37,986 bases of DNA from Candidatus Roizmanbacteria bacterium RIFCSPHIGHO2_02_FULL_40_13b (lineage in GTDB: Bacteria; Patescibacteriota; Microgenomatia; UBA1406; HO2-37-13b), in contig MFZQ01000025.1 of NCBI GenBank assembly GCA_001789445.1, forward strand, positions 1-37,986, read 5' to 3'. Position numbers and translations under genes: made by a program. Numbering within the stretch: the first letter of the stretch is position 1; each line of letters begins with the position of its first letter. The notes under the pieces are model-generated. The model searched no databases, had not been told where the DNA came from, and was given only the letters and a program-made list of their open reading frames with translations. Positions 1-7,632 of the stretch are shown one piece after another.

Positions 1-789
1 CAATTGTGATTCATCTAGATTTACCCGGAGCTCTTTTCCATTGTGAACTACCAGTTGATACATTTGACCATTCTCATCAGTTTGTACATCTGCTGGGTCG
101 GCTACGGCAAGGCTTCCAAGAATATGAGTTGCCTCGTATTGAGCTTGTTGAGCTGTAGCCTGAGAAACGCCTTCATGAATTATAATAGCTGGATTAAGCA
201 GTAAGGCTCCTCCTGCCAGGGCGTTTACTCCATGACTTACTTTACTTGGCTCACCTCTTGCAGAAACACCGATTCCTTGAGCGATTCGTTGTCCGAGTGG
301 AGTATCTAGGGCACTCATATCAGACTCCGCTTTAGGTAACGGGTCTATTTTTTTAAGCTCTACAACATCCATTCCCAACCAAACCTGTTTCACAAGTTGT
401 GTATGAAGGCGCGCGGCTTCATCTCTATTATATTCGAGACTTCTTTTTGTATCTGGATCAGTTGAATTTTCGAATTTTGCAACGCGTCTCTCAAGCTCTA
501 TCATACGAGCTTGTTCTCTGGCTACACTTCTTTCAGAAGATGTCGAAGCCGCTGCATATTTCTTTGGATTGAATGTAATGAGGTAGTCTACTTTCTCTGC
601 GCCCGGAAAAACCAAGCCGTGTTCAGTCTGGAAATCTTGACGTGCGAAGGCGTCGGCTGCTTTTTCTTGTGGACTTCGAGTGTCGATAGCGCGCAGGAGA
701 TCTGACATTTCAACAATCTGGGGCGCTTGAAGTCCTTCGGTTTGGTGAAGTTCTGCCTGACTGTGTACTGTCATTTCAGCATGTGTCAT
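1..789 (-). CDS. Hypothetical protein, C-terminus cut by window edge
   Basis: I read this frame directly: 263 codons run from an ATG at 787-789 to the window edge with no stop, so the 3' end is missing. I do not recognise the family. The visible part is mostly polar and helical, with charged stretches at about residues 85-125 and one moderately hydrophobic, Gly/Ala/Leu-rich segment at about residues 190-207 (ALAGGALLLNPAIII) that could be a membrane-associated helix. No signal peptide or catalytic motif is visible. A TATACT box at 802-807 lies 12 nt upstream of the ATG, which supports this start and gives a very short leader. The gene is followed at its 5' side by another same-strand gene that has its own promoter, so it is probably transcribed alone. 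The reading frame is solid; the function is unknown. Confidence 0.75.
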   Translation of the reverse strand, partial: MTHAEMTVHSQAELHQTEGLQAPQIVEMSDLLRAIDTRSPQEKAADAFARQDFQTEHGLVFPGAEKVDYLITFNPKKYAAASTSSERSVAREQARMIELERRVAKFENSTDPDTKRSLEYNRDEAARLHTQLVKQVWLGMDVVELKKIDPLPKAESDMSALDTPLGQRIAQGIGVSARGEPSKVSHGVNALAGGALLLNPAIIIHEGVSQATAQQAQYEATHILGSLAVADPADVQTDENGQMYQLVVHNGKELRVNLDESQL

Positions 790-801
790 GATATCAACTA
801 A

Positions 802-807
802 AGTATA
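802..807 (-). promoter_or_regulatory. -10 box of the truncated first gene
   Basis: TATACT reads on the minus strand, 12 nt before the ATG at 789. No convincing -35 is seen. Transcription starting about 7 nt downstream would leave a leader of roughly 5 nt. Confidence 0.4.
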
Positions 808-855
808 CCATAACTCTATAGGTTATAGTACTTCTACAATTAATTCTTGTCAAGA

Positions 856-1383
856 TTAATTTGTTTTTGTTATCTTTACAGCTACAATTCCTTCTGCGTA
901 CGTTTTTGAGAGATCGTTTTTTTCATCAATATATACTTCATCTCCCTTTTTAAGTTCGCTTATGGCTATCGGTTCTTCAGTTGTACCAATCAGTTTCCAT
1001 ACCGTTATCTTGCTAAGCATGTTTTTTGGGTATGTATACGTAACAGTTTTACCTTCAAAAGGCTTTACTTTTCCAATTAATCTAATTTCGAATCCTGCAG
1101 ACAAGTTTGAAGTACTTTCGATTACCCCGGTAAATCTACTCTCAATGACATTTGATGGTATGTTTGGATCAGGAGTTATGTTTTTTTTCATCTCTTGGAA
1201 ATTATTTATATTGAGATTTTTTGATACTTTTCCAGATTCAAAAACTGGAGTAGTTTGTGGAATTGTTTTATTTATAAAAAACGAATATGCTTCAAATATT
1301 ATAAGTGCGACGAGGGTGATAAGCACGATCAATAAAAACGTGTTTGTACTCCAGAATGGGGACTTTTTCACTTCCGGTTCCAT
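856..1383 (-). CDS. Membrane-anchored hypothetical protein
   Basis: A 175-residue protein with a short charged N-terminus, one transmembrane helix at about residues 14-36 (TFLLIVLITLVALIIFEAYSF) and a polar C-terminal part that should lie outside the membrane. The C-terminal 100 residues look like a small beta-rich domain: EIRLIGKVKPFEG, then KITVWKLIG and GDEVYIDE near the end. I do not recognise the family. The start is well fixed by a consensus promoter at 1391-1420 that leaves only 7 nt before the ATG. The gene is monocistronic or the first of a short unit; its 5' neighbour on the same strand is the sugar isomerase. There is no sign of frameshift or transfer. Confidence 0.8.
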   Translation of the reverse strand: MEPEVKKSPFWSTNTFLLIVLITLVALIIFEAYSFFINKTIPQTTPVFESGKVSKNLNINNFQEMKKNITPDPNIPSNVIESRFTGVIESTSNLSAGFEIRLIGKVKPFEGKTVTYTYPKNMLSKITVWKLIGTTEEPIAISELKKGDEVYIDEKNDLSKTYAEGIVAVKITKTN

Positions 1384-1390
1384 GCATATA

Positions 1391-1420
1391 AGTCTACCGT
1401 TTGCGCAAGGTGTATGTCAA
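1391..1420 (-). promoter_or_regulatory. Sigma70-type promoter, leaderless arrangement
   Basis: TTGACA (1415-1420), an 18-nt spacer and TAGACT (1391-1396) read on the minus strand. The -10 box ends 7 nt before the ATG at 1383, so the transcript should begin at or next to the start codon. No Shine-Dalgarno sequence can fit. Confidence 0.7.
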
Positions 1421-1428
1421 GTTATCGG

Positions 1429-2430
1429 TTATTTATCAAGCTCTTTCTTGAAATAATCAACCCAGGGAACTTTTGAGGCATCAACCCCATTTGTCTGTGC
1501 TCGTGCATACGTAAAGTATGATCCAAATTGCAAGAAATGCAGAAATTCATTCAATTTTGTTGGAGCAGGAAGAGAAATATTGTTAACTTTTATTCCTTGT
1601 TTCTCAATTACTTGCTTGGTTAACATCATCCTCTTTTGTACGCGAGGAGAATATAATAATGAGTCAAGAAAGATAAACTCGACATTTTTATCCTTTGGAA
1701 AGGCCAAACCCTCCATGAAGTGATGATTAAGTTCTGGAACGAGGTTATATTCAGCAAACGTTTTTGCAGTTTCATTTGTCTGATTGCGCATCGTGTGTGC
1801 GGCGCCAGAGAGATGTTCTGCGGCAACGTAAATATACATCGCATTATTTGTATCTTTTTCAAAGGCCTCCGCTCTTTTCACAATTTCACTGTCGCCTTTT
1901 GTCAATTCATTTACAGATTGTTCAATTTCTTCTAAAAAAACGTTTAGAAGTCCTAGTCTCTGTAACATAGCTACAATTCCAAAAATCATGTATCCTACTG
2001 CAATTCGTGGCTGGCCAGAAGGATTATACGTAGGCGTTATGTGATAAAACGGGAGATTTTTGGAAGAGAAAAAGTCGGCAAGCTTTCCTCCCGTGGTGAG
2101 ACCACTTATATGCGCTCCTTTTTCATGAGCAAGATTTGCTGTATGCAGTGTTTCTTCTGTAGTTCCAGAATATGATGAGGCAAGAAATAAAGTGCTTTCG
2201 TTAACATAGCTAGGAAGCGTGTAATCATTACATGCAAGTATAGGAATTAAAAGCTTTTCTGGGAAAAGTGAAGTAATAACATAGTAGGGAAATAAAGATC
2301 CTCCCATACCTGCAATTACAATGTTTTGAACACTTTTATATGCTTGCGGAAACTCGATAGTTTTAACGTCTGCAAGCGCATGCTGAATTTGTTTTGGCAG
2401 AAATTGCATTGATTGTAGTGCGGTGTCCAT
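1429..2430 (-). CDS. Bifunctional phosphoglucose/phosphomannose isomerase
   Basis: A 333-residue double-SIS-domain protein of the PGI/PMI family, which interconverts glucose-6-P, mannose-6-P and fructose-6-P in the cytoplasm. SIS domain 1 carries GMGGS at residues 41-45 and the phosphate-binding SSYSGTTEET at 85-94. The second half carries NQTNETAKTFAEYN followed by ELNHH; E220 and H236 have the 16-residue spacing of the family's catalytic Glu and ring-opening His. The length is normal for the archaeal/bacterial PGI/PMI type and much shorter than classical Pgi. A TAGAAT box at 2438-2443 lies 7 nt upstream of the ATG. The phosphohexomutase just upstream on the same strand uses the products, so the two probably feed nucleotide-sugar and glycan synthesis. 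The exact substrate balance cannot be read from sequence. Confidence 0.9.
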   Translation of the reverse strand: MDTALQSMQFLPKQIQHALADVKTIEFPQAYKSVQNIVIAGMGGSLFPYYVITSLFPEKLLIPILACNDYTLPSYVNESTLFLASSYSGTTEETLHTANLAHEKGAHISGLTTGGKLADFFSSKNLPFYHITPTYNPSGQPRIAVGYMIFGIVAMLQRLGLLNVFLEEIEQSVNELTKGDSEIVKRAEAFEKDTNNAMYIYVAAEHLSGAAHTMRNQTNETAKTFAEYNLVPELNHHFMEGLAFPKDKNVEFIFLDSLLYSPRVQKRMMLTKQVIEKQGIKVNNISLPAPTKLNEFLHFLQFGSYFTYARAQTNGVDASKVPWVDYFKKELDK

Positions 2431-2437
2431 GTGTTTT

Positions 2438-2443
2438 ATTCTA
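2438..2443 (-). promoter_or_regulatory. -10 box of the isomerase gene
   Basis: TAGAAT on the minus strand, 7 nt before the ATG at 2430. The -35 region is weak. The spacing implies a leaderless transcript. Confidence 0.4.
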
Positions 2444-2487
2444 CAGTATTTGGAGCCAAAAAAATAAGTATACAGCTCTTCAATGGT

Positions 2488-4599
2488 TTAATTGAGTTCC
2501 AAATACTCAAAAATCCCCTTTCCATTCTTTGCAATAAACGCCTTGTCAATTTTTTGAATAGGATCTGATCCAAGGAATTTTAATAGAGTATTTAGTTTTT
2601 CTTTTCGTTCCTCTTTGCTTTCTACTTGAGATAATATTTCAATATCTGATTCTATTTCAAAGTATTTAAGCTTGTCCTGTGCTGATAACTGCCAAAATAA
2701 TAAGAATCCACGTTCAGGAAAGTCAATTCCGAGAATTTTATATAAATCAATGATAACTGCCTTCTCAACTAATTCTCGTATTTTATCTGCCTCATGCATA
2801 TCTGAATCTACTTGTTCAAGTGGAACTGGTTTTCGACCAATTTCAACATACATTTTTGTTTTCGGTTCGGTTCCCGAAGGTCGAATAGTAACCTGAATAT
2901 GAATCGTTTCTTCATCTTTTGGTGTAAGATAAAAAACCAACATATTTCTTGATACTTTATCTGTTTCAGAAAGGAAGGGAGCACCTTCCCACGTATCTTT
3001 CATCTGTGATATTGCAAAATCTCCAAAGTGGTCGGGTTTATCTGCTCGAAGTGTAGCCTGGATTTTGGCTATATTACTAATACCTTCAGCTCCTGGTAAT
3101 CTAATTTCTGTTAAATAGTTTCTGAAATAGCCATATTTGCTATAAATTTCTTTTAGATATCCAGAAAGAGTTATTCCACGATCTTTACACATCGAAGCTG
3201 CTTCTGCAAGGAGTATTGCCGCAACGCATGAATCCTTATCTCGAATATAATTTCCTCGAACAACTCCATGACTTTCTTCACCGCCAATAATAAAGTCATC
3301 AATTCTACCCTCCTTTTCAAGGCGATTCATTTCAAACGCTATATATTTAATCCCTACTAGTAAATCTCCAATTACCTGTACATCGAACTTAGTTGCTATA
3401 GCGATAATAAGATTTGAGGTAACGATCGTCTTAATAATGACGTTTGAAGGCTTAAGTTTCTTTTGAGAAGCTAATTCTTGAAGTAAATACGCTACCTGAA
3501 TTGCCATAATTTCATTCCCATTAAAAAAGTGCCAACCATCAGACTCTTTAGACATAAGTCCAATACGATCTCCATCAGGATCAGTAGTAAGAATCATATC
3601 GGCATTAATAGTATTTGCCGGCTCAATAAGATTTTGATATGCTTCTTCAACCTCTGGATTTGGAATATTAAAGATAATTGAGGAAAACTTTGCATCAACT
3701 TCTCCGGAAACATCATCCATAGTAATATCAAAACCTAGATTTTTTAAGACGGGATATACTGACGTTGATGCTGTTCCATGAAACGGACTGAATAAGATTT
3801 TTGCAGAACGGTACGAAGGATTAAGTGAAGATGATGAGGCAGCATTTATGTACTCTTTATGATCTTTATCAGTCAGATATACAATAAGCCTATCTTCAAC
3901 TGCTTTGTTTAAATCTACGGTCTTAATATCTACGACCTCATTTACTACTACATCTACCAGCTCTTGATCATTTGGTGGTACAAGCTGGCCACCTGTTTCA
4001 TCCACCACCTTTTTACCGTTAAACTCTGGAGGGTTATGACTCGCACTGATCATATCTCCTCCAACTGCATGAACATGTCGCACTGAAAAAGATAATTCTG
4101 GAGTAGTAGAAAAAGATGTATAAAGATAAACTTTCACATCATTAGCGGCATATACTATTGCAGCGGCCTGTGCTAAGTCTTTACAATTCAATTTCCATAC
4201 TGGATTAGGTCGAGTATTATCATATACCCCTTCCTTCAAATACTGTCGAACGTCATATGCAATAACCACACCACGCGATTTAGCATCTTCGCCATACTTC
4301 TTAATTAAATACTGACTATGACCTTGCGCCGATGCTTGGATGGTCCATTTATTAATTCTATTTGGGCCAATTCCTACTAAACCCCGCCTACCTCCGGTAC
4401 CAAATGGGATAATTTGATAAAAGGAGTCAAGAAGTTCATCCCACTTTTCTGTTTCTACCAAATATTCAATCTGAGGTACATACTCATTAAACTCTGACTT
4501 ACTAACCCAGTCTGACAGAAATTTTAAAGCTTCGTTCTTGTATGATTCATCAACCCTTAAAGAAGTAAATCCTTGCTTAATTTTATCTAGAATATCCAT
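2488..4599 (-). CDS. Phosphoglucomutase/phosphomannomutase
   Basis: A 703-residue alpha-D-phosphohexomutase that moves the phosphate between C1 and C6 of glucose or mannose phosphate through a phosphoserine. It shows the four family motifs: catalytic S187 in SASHNPPEFNGKK, the metal loop DPDGDR at about 340-345, the sugar-binding GGEESHG, and the phosphate-binding RPSGTEPKTKMY near the C-terminus. An extra tail of about 100 residues follows the last motif. The open frame extends to 4692, overlapping the delta-like gene by 77 nt, but I place the start at the ATG at 4597-4599. That start follows the upstream stop, begins MDILDKIKQGF, and has a good promoter 15 nt upstream. The length and the GGEESHG form suggest the PGM2-like branch; glucose versus mannose preference is undecided. 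Confidence 0.9.
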   Translation of the reverse strand: MDILDKIKQGFTSLRVDESYKNEALKFLSDWVSKSEFNEYVPQIEYLVETEKWDELLDSFYQIIPFGTGGRRGLVGIGPNRINKWTIQASAQGHSQYLIKKYGEDAKSRGVVIAYDVRQYLKEGVYDNTRPNPVWKLNCKDLAQAAAIVYAANDVKVYLYTSFSTTPELSFSVRHVHAVGGDMISASHNPPEFNGKKVVDETGGQLVPPNDQELVDVVVNEVVDIKTVDLNKAVEDRLIVYLTDKDHKEYINAASSSSLNPSYRSAKILFSPFHGTASTSVYPVLKNLGFDITMDDVSGEVDAKFSSIIFNIPNPEVEEAYQNLIEPANTINADMILTTDPDGDRIGLMSKESDGWHFFNGNEIMAIQVAYLLQELASQKKLKPSNVIIKTIVTSNLIIAIATKFDVQVIGDLLVGIKYIAFEMNRLEKEGRIDDFIIGGEESHGVVRGNYIRDKDSCVAAILLAEAASMCKDRGITLSGYLKEIYSKYGYFRNYLTEIRLPGAEGISNIAKIQATLRADKPDHFGDFAISQMKDTWEGAPFLSETDKVSRNMLVFYLTPKDEETIHIQVTIRPSGTEPKTKMYVEIGRKPVPLEQVDSDMHEADKIRELVEKAVIIDLYKILGIDFPERGFLLFWQLSAQDKLKYFEIESDIEILSQVESKEERKEKLNTLLKFLGSDPIQKIDKAFIAKNGKGIFEYLELN

Positions 4600-4614
4600 A
4601 AGAGATATTGCACA

Positions 4615-4644
4615 ATCATAGCGAATAGATGAGTAAGATATCAA
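4615..4644 (-). promoter_or_regulatory. Promoter of the phosphohexomutase gene
   Basis: TTGATA (4639-4644), an 18-nt spacer and TATGAT (4615-4620) on the minus strand, inside the 3' end of the upstream gene. The expected start site lies about 8 nt before the ATG at 4599, which favours that start over the longer frame. Confidence 0.5.
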
Positions 4645-5296
4645 GGGCTTTTTTGAGGGTATAAGCTGTGGAACCTGTTTTTTGAGCAACATCTATGCGA
4701 TATAGGGCGTCGTAGAATTTGATTAATTTTTCCCCAGTCCCCCATTTTCCTGCTTGACTTTTCAGCTTTCCTACTTGCCAAGAAGCAAGTTTGTCTGGAG
4801 ATTTACCACCTTCAACAAGAATAAGTTCTCGGATTCTTTTTATGAGCATGAAGACAATAATGTTGCTATCGACGACTTGAGTAAGCTGATTTAATCCAAA
4901 TAATGATTCCTTCTTATTTCCAGGATAAATCCCATCTAAAAATGTAAATATTGTAGTTGGAAGTTTGTGAGAAATGACTTTTGCATTTGTAAATACAAAT
5001 TTGACTGTCCGATCATCCGTATCTTCTTCCCACAGAATAAAGTCTATTTCTGCATCCTTCGTATCATATTTTTTTAATAATTCTCTATTCTCTTTCTTAC
5101 TGATTAAATTTTCTCCAAAAAAAACCTTTTTACTCGCAAATAACATGTTTGAGTCATAGAGCCATGTGGAAAGCTCGGGAAGATTCTGTGCCGTAAGCTC
5201 GATTATCTCAACTTCCTGAGAAGTATACTCTGTACGAAGCTCTACATATTTCTTTCTCGATTCAGCCGTGTTATCGCCGTAGAGGAGTGTAATCAT
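4616..5296 (-). CDS. holA: DNA polymerase III delta-subunit-like protein
   Basis: A 226-residue protein resembling HolA, the clamp-loader subunit that opens the beta sliding clamp. It starts MITLLYGDNTAESRKKY, like the delta N-terminal fold that normally begins with a (Y)G-[ND] loop. It has the clamp-loader-type middle (VFTNAKVISHKLPTTIFTFLDGIYPGNKKESL) and the C-terminal helical collar ending in FYDALYRIDVAQKTG, a very typical delta signature. At 226 residues it is about 100 shorter than E. coli or Bacillus delta, mainly in the first domain. That could mean a reduced clamp-loader arm. TATACT at 5303-5308 lies 6 nt before the ATG. Its 3' end carries the promoter of the next gene. Assignment rests on the collar motif and overall plan, so it is good but not certain. 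Confidence 0.7.
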   Translation of the reverse strand: MITLLYGDNTAESRKKYVELRTEYTSQEVEIIELTAQNLPELSTWLYDSNMLFASKKVFFGENLISKKENRELLKKYDTKDAEIDFILWEEDTDDRTVKFVFTNAKVISHKLPTTIFTFLDGIYPGNKKESLFGLNQLTQVVDSNIIVFMLIKRIRELILVEGGKSPDKLASWQVGKLKSQAGKWGTGEKLIKFYDALYRIDVAQKTGSTAYTLKKALDILLIYSL

Positions 5297-5302
5297 GAGA
5301 TT

Positions 5303-5308
5303 AGTATA
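5303..5308 (-). promoter_or_regulatory. -10 box of the delta-like gene
   Basis: TATACT on the minus strand, 6 nt before the ATG at 5296, between the upstream stop and this start. A clear -35 is not visible. It would give a leaderless mRNA. Confidence 0.4.
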
Positions 5309-5320
5309 CCTTCTTTAGAA

Positions 5321-5983
5321 TTACATTTCTTTTCCTCTTTGAGAGTGCCCTTCAACTTTCGTTTTTACAGCTTCTTCCACCACTTTAATACTTTTATCCC
5401 CTCGTACAATTTGTAGACGATGTTTTCGGGCTAATCTGTGTAGCATTGGATCAATTAAATCATGGTACGCCCGAAGTCTTTTTACAACAGTCTCCGGATC
5501 GTCATCCTTTCGTGGCTCCATACCACGTTCAGCCGCTTCCTCTCTTCTAGTTCTTGCTCTTTCTTGAGACAGAGTATCTTGAACAAGAAGAAGAACATGA
5601 TCTTCGTGTACCTCATGATTCGATCGTAGATTTGCAAGCATACTATCAACTGCAGTTAGTTGTGGTTCTGTTCTTGGAAAACCCGAAAAAATAAATATTT
5701 TATTACCTTCAGCTTCACTTTCCATAACTTCTTGTCTAACAATATCAATAATTACATCATCGGGAATAAGTCTTCCTTCCTCTTCTACTGCTTGAATGTA
5801 GGGAAGCAGTTGGTCATGATATCTATTGTCATGATCACGCGCATTCCGAAAAATCTCACCGGTATTTATTACTGTTGCATAGGGACTCGTATTTAGAAGT
5901 TCTGTGGCTTGCGTATCTTTACCAGCACCAACTTTGCCGTAAAGGAAAATAAAATGAAGGGATTCTGGATTTGGCGGATTCAT
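5321..5983 (-). CDS. adk: Adenylate kinase-like nucleoside monophosphate kinase
   Basis: A 220-residue P-loop kinase expected to transfer phosphate between ATP and a nucleoside monophosphate, most likely AMP. The P-loop GKVGAGKDT is at residues 16-24; the NMP-binding NTGEIFR follows; FSGFPRT replaces the usual DGFPRT; and the helix after the lid shows DDDPETVVKRLRAY, the usual RxDDxxExxxxRL pattern. The lid (RARTRREEAAERGMEP) is short and has no zinc-binding cysteines. The C-terminal tail (about 25 residues, charged) is unusual. The start is fixed by an extended -10 box 6 nt upstream. Because FSGFPRT and the lid differ from canonical Adk, UMP/CMP or another NMP specificity cannot be ruled out. 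Confidence 0.75.
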   Translation of the reverse strand: MNPPNPESLHFIFLYGKVGAGKDTQATELLNTSPYATVINTGEIFRNARDHDNRYHDQLLPYIQAVEEEGRLIPDDVIIDIVRQEVMESEAEGNKIFIFSGFPRTEPQLTAVDSMLANLRSNHEVHEDHVLLLVQDTLSQERARTRREEAAERGMEPRKDDDPETVVKRLRAYHDLIDPMLHRLARKHRLQIVRGDKSIKVVEEAVKTKVEGHSQRGKEM

Positions 5984-5989
5984 AGGCGT

Positions 5990-5998
5990 AGAATAGCA
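5990..5998 (-). promoter_or_regulatory. Extended -10 box of the adk-like gene
   Basis: TGCTATTCT on the minus strand, with 6 nt between the box and the ATG at 5983. The TG extension compensates for the lack of an obvious -35. The mRNA should be leaderless. Confidence 0.45.
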
Positions 5999-6027
5999 TA
6001 TGGATGAGAAATTCTCAAGAGAACCTT

Positions 6028-6423
6028 TTATAAGTCTTCTTCTGTGCCAATGATTTCAGTCTCTGCGTACTGGTTAAATCGATATCCAAAACGTGGTTTT
6101 GATAATAAATAAATTGGATTATGTGGATCCGGTTCAATCTTCATCCTAATTGAGCGAATATTGACAGCTAATAGGTTCGTACCTAACGAAACCCCCCAAA
6201 TTCTTGTTTCTAAATCATCCGTTGAATGCCAGTGAATTAAATCATCGATCAATGTTTGTAGAATTCTAGATTGAGTTGGACTTAATTCTGTTTCACCTCT
6301 CTCATCCTTCCATACCATCAATCCCCATTCAGGAATAAATGCTTCGAGGCACGAAAGCGGTGAAAATCTTATAATTCCACTATCCGAACATTCTTCTTGT
6401 CCAGTACTCAATCTTTCAGGCAT
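6028..6423 (-). CDS. Stand-alone OmpR/PhoB-type winged-helix protein
   Basis: A 131-residue protein whose residues about 50-124 match the C-terminal DNA-binding domain of OmpR-family response regulators: LSPTQSRILQTLI (helix 1), the recognition-helix region IWGVSLGTNLLAVNIRSIRMKIEPD, and the wing YLLSKPRFGYRF. There is no receiver domain and no conserved phospho-acceptor Asp upstream. The N-terminal 45 residues (with CSDSG, PLSCLEAF) are unfamiliar. It is probably a transcription regulator that works without phosphorelay, but its target is unknown. It lies downstream of tRNA-Glu and has its own extended -10 box (6433-6441), consistent with independent expression. Confidence 0.75.
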   Translation of the reverse strand: MPERLSTGQEECSDSGIIRFSPLSCLEAFIPEWGLMVWKDERGETELSPTQSRILQTLIDDLIHWHSTDDLETRIWGVSLGTNLLAVNIRSIRMKIEPDPHNPIYLLSKPRFGYRFNQYAETEIIGTEEDL

Positions 6424-6432
6424 AGATTAAGA

Positions 6433-6441
6433 ATTATATCA
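6433..6441 (-). promoter_or_regulatory. Extended -10 box of the winged-helix gene
   Basis: TGATATAAT on the minus strand, a perfect extended -10, ends 9 nt before the ATG at 6423. The expected transcript begins within about 3 nt of the start codon. Confidence 0.55.
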
Positions 6442-6465
6442 AATCGGAGCTTTATATAGTGATCA

Positions 6466-6541
6466 TGGTGACCCCGAGGGGGATCGAACCCCTGATTCCC
6501 AGGATGAAAACCTGGTGTCCTAACCGCTAGACGACGGGGCC
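6466..6541 (-). tRNA. tRNA-Glu (TTC)
   Basis: The minus strand folds into a full cloverleaf: acceptor 5' GGCCCCG pairs with CGGGGTC, the anticodon loop reads TTTTCAT with anticodon TTC, and the T loop is TTCGATC. The discriminator A is followed by CCA in the DNA, so the CCA end appears to be encoded, unlike the other tRNAs here. Its first 19 nt are duplicated at 6802-6894, on the far side of the GIY-YIG gene. Confidence 0.95.
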
Positions 6542-6553
6542 AATGTTAATTGG

Positions 6554-6796
6554 CTATTTATTGAACAACTTTTCTAGTCGTTCTCTCTTTTTCCACGATT
6601 TCAGGTAGGTTTCTCTCGATCGGGCTTCTCCTAAAGTTTCAAATTTCTCTTCGAGAACTAGAGCCCAAGGTCGATACTTTCTTGTAAATTTACTTGTTCC
6701 TTTATTGTGTTCTTTAAGCCTTCTATCAATATTACTTGTACATCCTATGTAATAAGTTCCATTGATGCTTGACTTTAGTATATATGTAAAATACAT
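6554..6796 (-). CDS. Small GIY-YIG nuclease
   Basis: An 80-residue protein consisting of just the GIY-YIG nuclease fold. FTYIL at residues 3-7 is the first strand, TYYIG at 14-18 the second motif, R25/R26 in NIDRRLKEHN the catalytic Arg region, and RETYLKSWKKRERLEKL the Glu-containing C-terminal helix. Proteins of this size (the YhbQ/UPF0213-like group) are common in several bacterial groups and have no settled role; related folds include homing endonucleases and UvrC. The context is the remarkable part: the ATG lies 5 nt after a fragment of tRNA-Glu, and the stop lies 12 nt before the intact tRNA-Glu. The gene therefore sits within a duplicated tRNA segment. Whether it cuts tRNA-Glu DNA is inference. 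Confidence 0.85.
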   Translation of the reverse strand: MYFTYILKSSINGTYYIGCTSNIDRRLKEHNKGTSKFTRKYRPWALVLEEKFETLGEARSRETYLKSWKKRERLEKLFNK

Positions 6797-6801
6797 AATG
6801 C

Positions 6802-6894
6802 ACCGCTAGATTCCGTCCTGTCCCGCTCATATGTATCGCGGACGAGGACGAGGACTCTCGGTCCGACCGAATCGGACCGGAGCGACGGGGCCAA
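6802..6894 (-). pseudogene. Interrupted partial copy of the tRNA-Glu 5' end
   Basis: On the minus strand, 12 nt at 6883-6894 (TTGGCCCCGTCG) and 9 nt at 6802-6810 (TCTAGCGGT) repeat the start of the intact tRNA-Glu exactly. In the intact gene they are contiguous (6523-6543). Here a 72-nt GC-rich segment (6811-6882) separates them after tRNA position 10. The copy stops after the D-loop start, so it cannot make a tRNA. Confidence 0.75.
6811..6882 (-). repeat. GC-rich insert with palindrome inside the tRNA-Glu fragment
   Basis: The 72-nt segment is much richer in G+C than its surroundings. It contains the perfect inverted repeat CGGTCCGA/TCGGACCG with a 5-nt loop (6859-6879) and a tandem GTCCTC-type run. 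It splits the duplicated tRNA-Glu start. I see no reading frame in it. Confidence 0.6.
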
Positions 6895-6962
6895 GATACT
6901 TATATTTTATCACAAAACAATACCTTCTGCCAATACAGAAGATATTGTTTGCTTTACTTTAC

Positions 6963-7613
6963 CTAGACTTTTCTTCGTAAATCTTCCAAAATATCCTTTG
7001 CCAAGTCTTTTCCCCCCATTCCAAATGCAAGCCCTCCTGCAATTGCAAGCATCGCTACAATTCCGGTGAATAGAATTCGAACCAGATCTTGAGCAATTCC
7101 CAATTGATTAAGTACAATGAGTATGGTAAAGAAAATAATTGCGTATCTTGCCAATGTTGAAAGTGCATTTGAGCTTTTAGCGCCCATTGTACGAACGCTC
7201 TGACGTACAATATCACTTGCAAGATTTGCAAATATGATTCCAACAAACCCAATTACTACGGCTACAAGCACATTAGGTATATAGAATAGTAATTGCCTTA
7301 AAACTACGGTGACTTGGGAAAGTCCCCATACTTCAGCCGCTGGGATGAGGAAAAGAATAACCGTTGCCCAGCTTACGAGCTCAATGATGATTTCCTCCCA
7401 AATTTTTACTTCACCAGGACGTGCAAATTTTGTCTTTGAAATAAGCACTCCGATCTTAAAGAAATCAAAAAAAGAAATAAGCAATTTTCGGACAATTTGT
7501 GACAAAACAAGTCCGATTGCAAGAATGAGTAGGCCACCTAAAAAACTTGGTAAAAATAAGCTTGTACTTCGGGCGAACGTTGAAATGATTGGATTAATCG
7601 TATCAAATATCAT
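6963..7613 (-). CDS. MscS-like membrane protein, transmembrane part only
   Basis: A 216-residue hydrophobic protein with about four transmembrane helices (residues about 20-42, 75-97, 105-140 and 165-205). It ends in AIAGGLAFGMGGKDLAKDILEDL, which closely matches the pore helix TM3 of MscS channels (AFGLGGKD...). The cytoplasmic beta domain and vestibule of MscS are absent, as in the small conserved-TM-helix proteins related to MscS. The frame opens upstream to 7685, but the ATG at 7611-7613 is preceded by a strong Shine-Dalgarno (7620-7628), which decides the start. It is last in the pyrG-rplS-yraN unit. It could be a mechanosensitive or other small-conductance channel; gating cannot be inferred. 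Confidence 0.75.
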   Translation of the reverse strand: MIFDTINPIISTFARSTSLFLPSFLGGLLILAIGLVLSQIVRKLLISFFDFFKIGVLISKTKFARPGEVKIWEEIIIELVSWATVILFLIPAAEVWGLSQVTVVLRQLLFYIPNVLVAVVIGFVGIIFANLASDIVRQSVRTMGAKSSNALSTLARYAIIFFTILIVLNQLGIAQDLVRILFTGIVAMLAIAGGLAFGMGGKDLAKDILEDLRRKV

Positions 7614-7619
7614 ATATTT

Positions 7620-7628
7620 CACCCCCTC
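7620..7628 (-). promoter_or_regulatory. Shine-Dalgarno site that fixes the MscS-like start
   Basis: GAGGGGGTG on the minus strand lies 6 nt before the ATG at 7613. Few other genes in this window have such a site, so it is informative. Confidence 0.65.
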
Positions 7629-7632
7629 TCTA

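Noticed and set aside
4740-4800. The delta-like protein segment KLASWQVGKLKSQAGKW looks like another translated repeat.
   Set aside because: It fits the normal delta collar pattern (hydrophobic-W/F-V-x-K-K-L-x-x-Q-A-x-x) and the DNA shows no palindrome, so I treat it as native.
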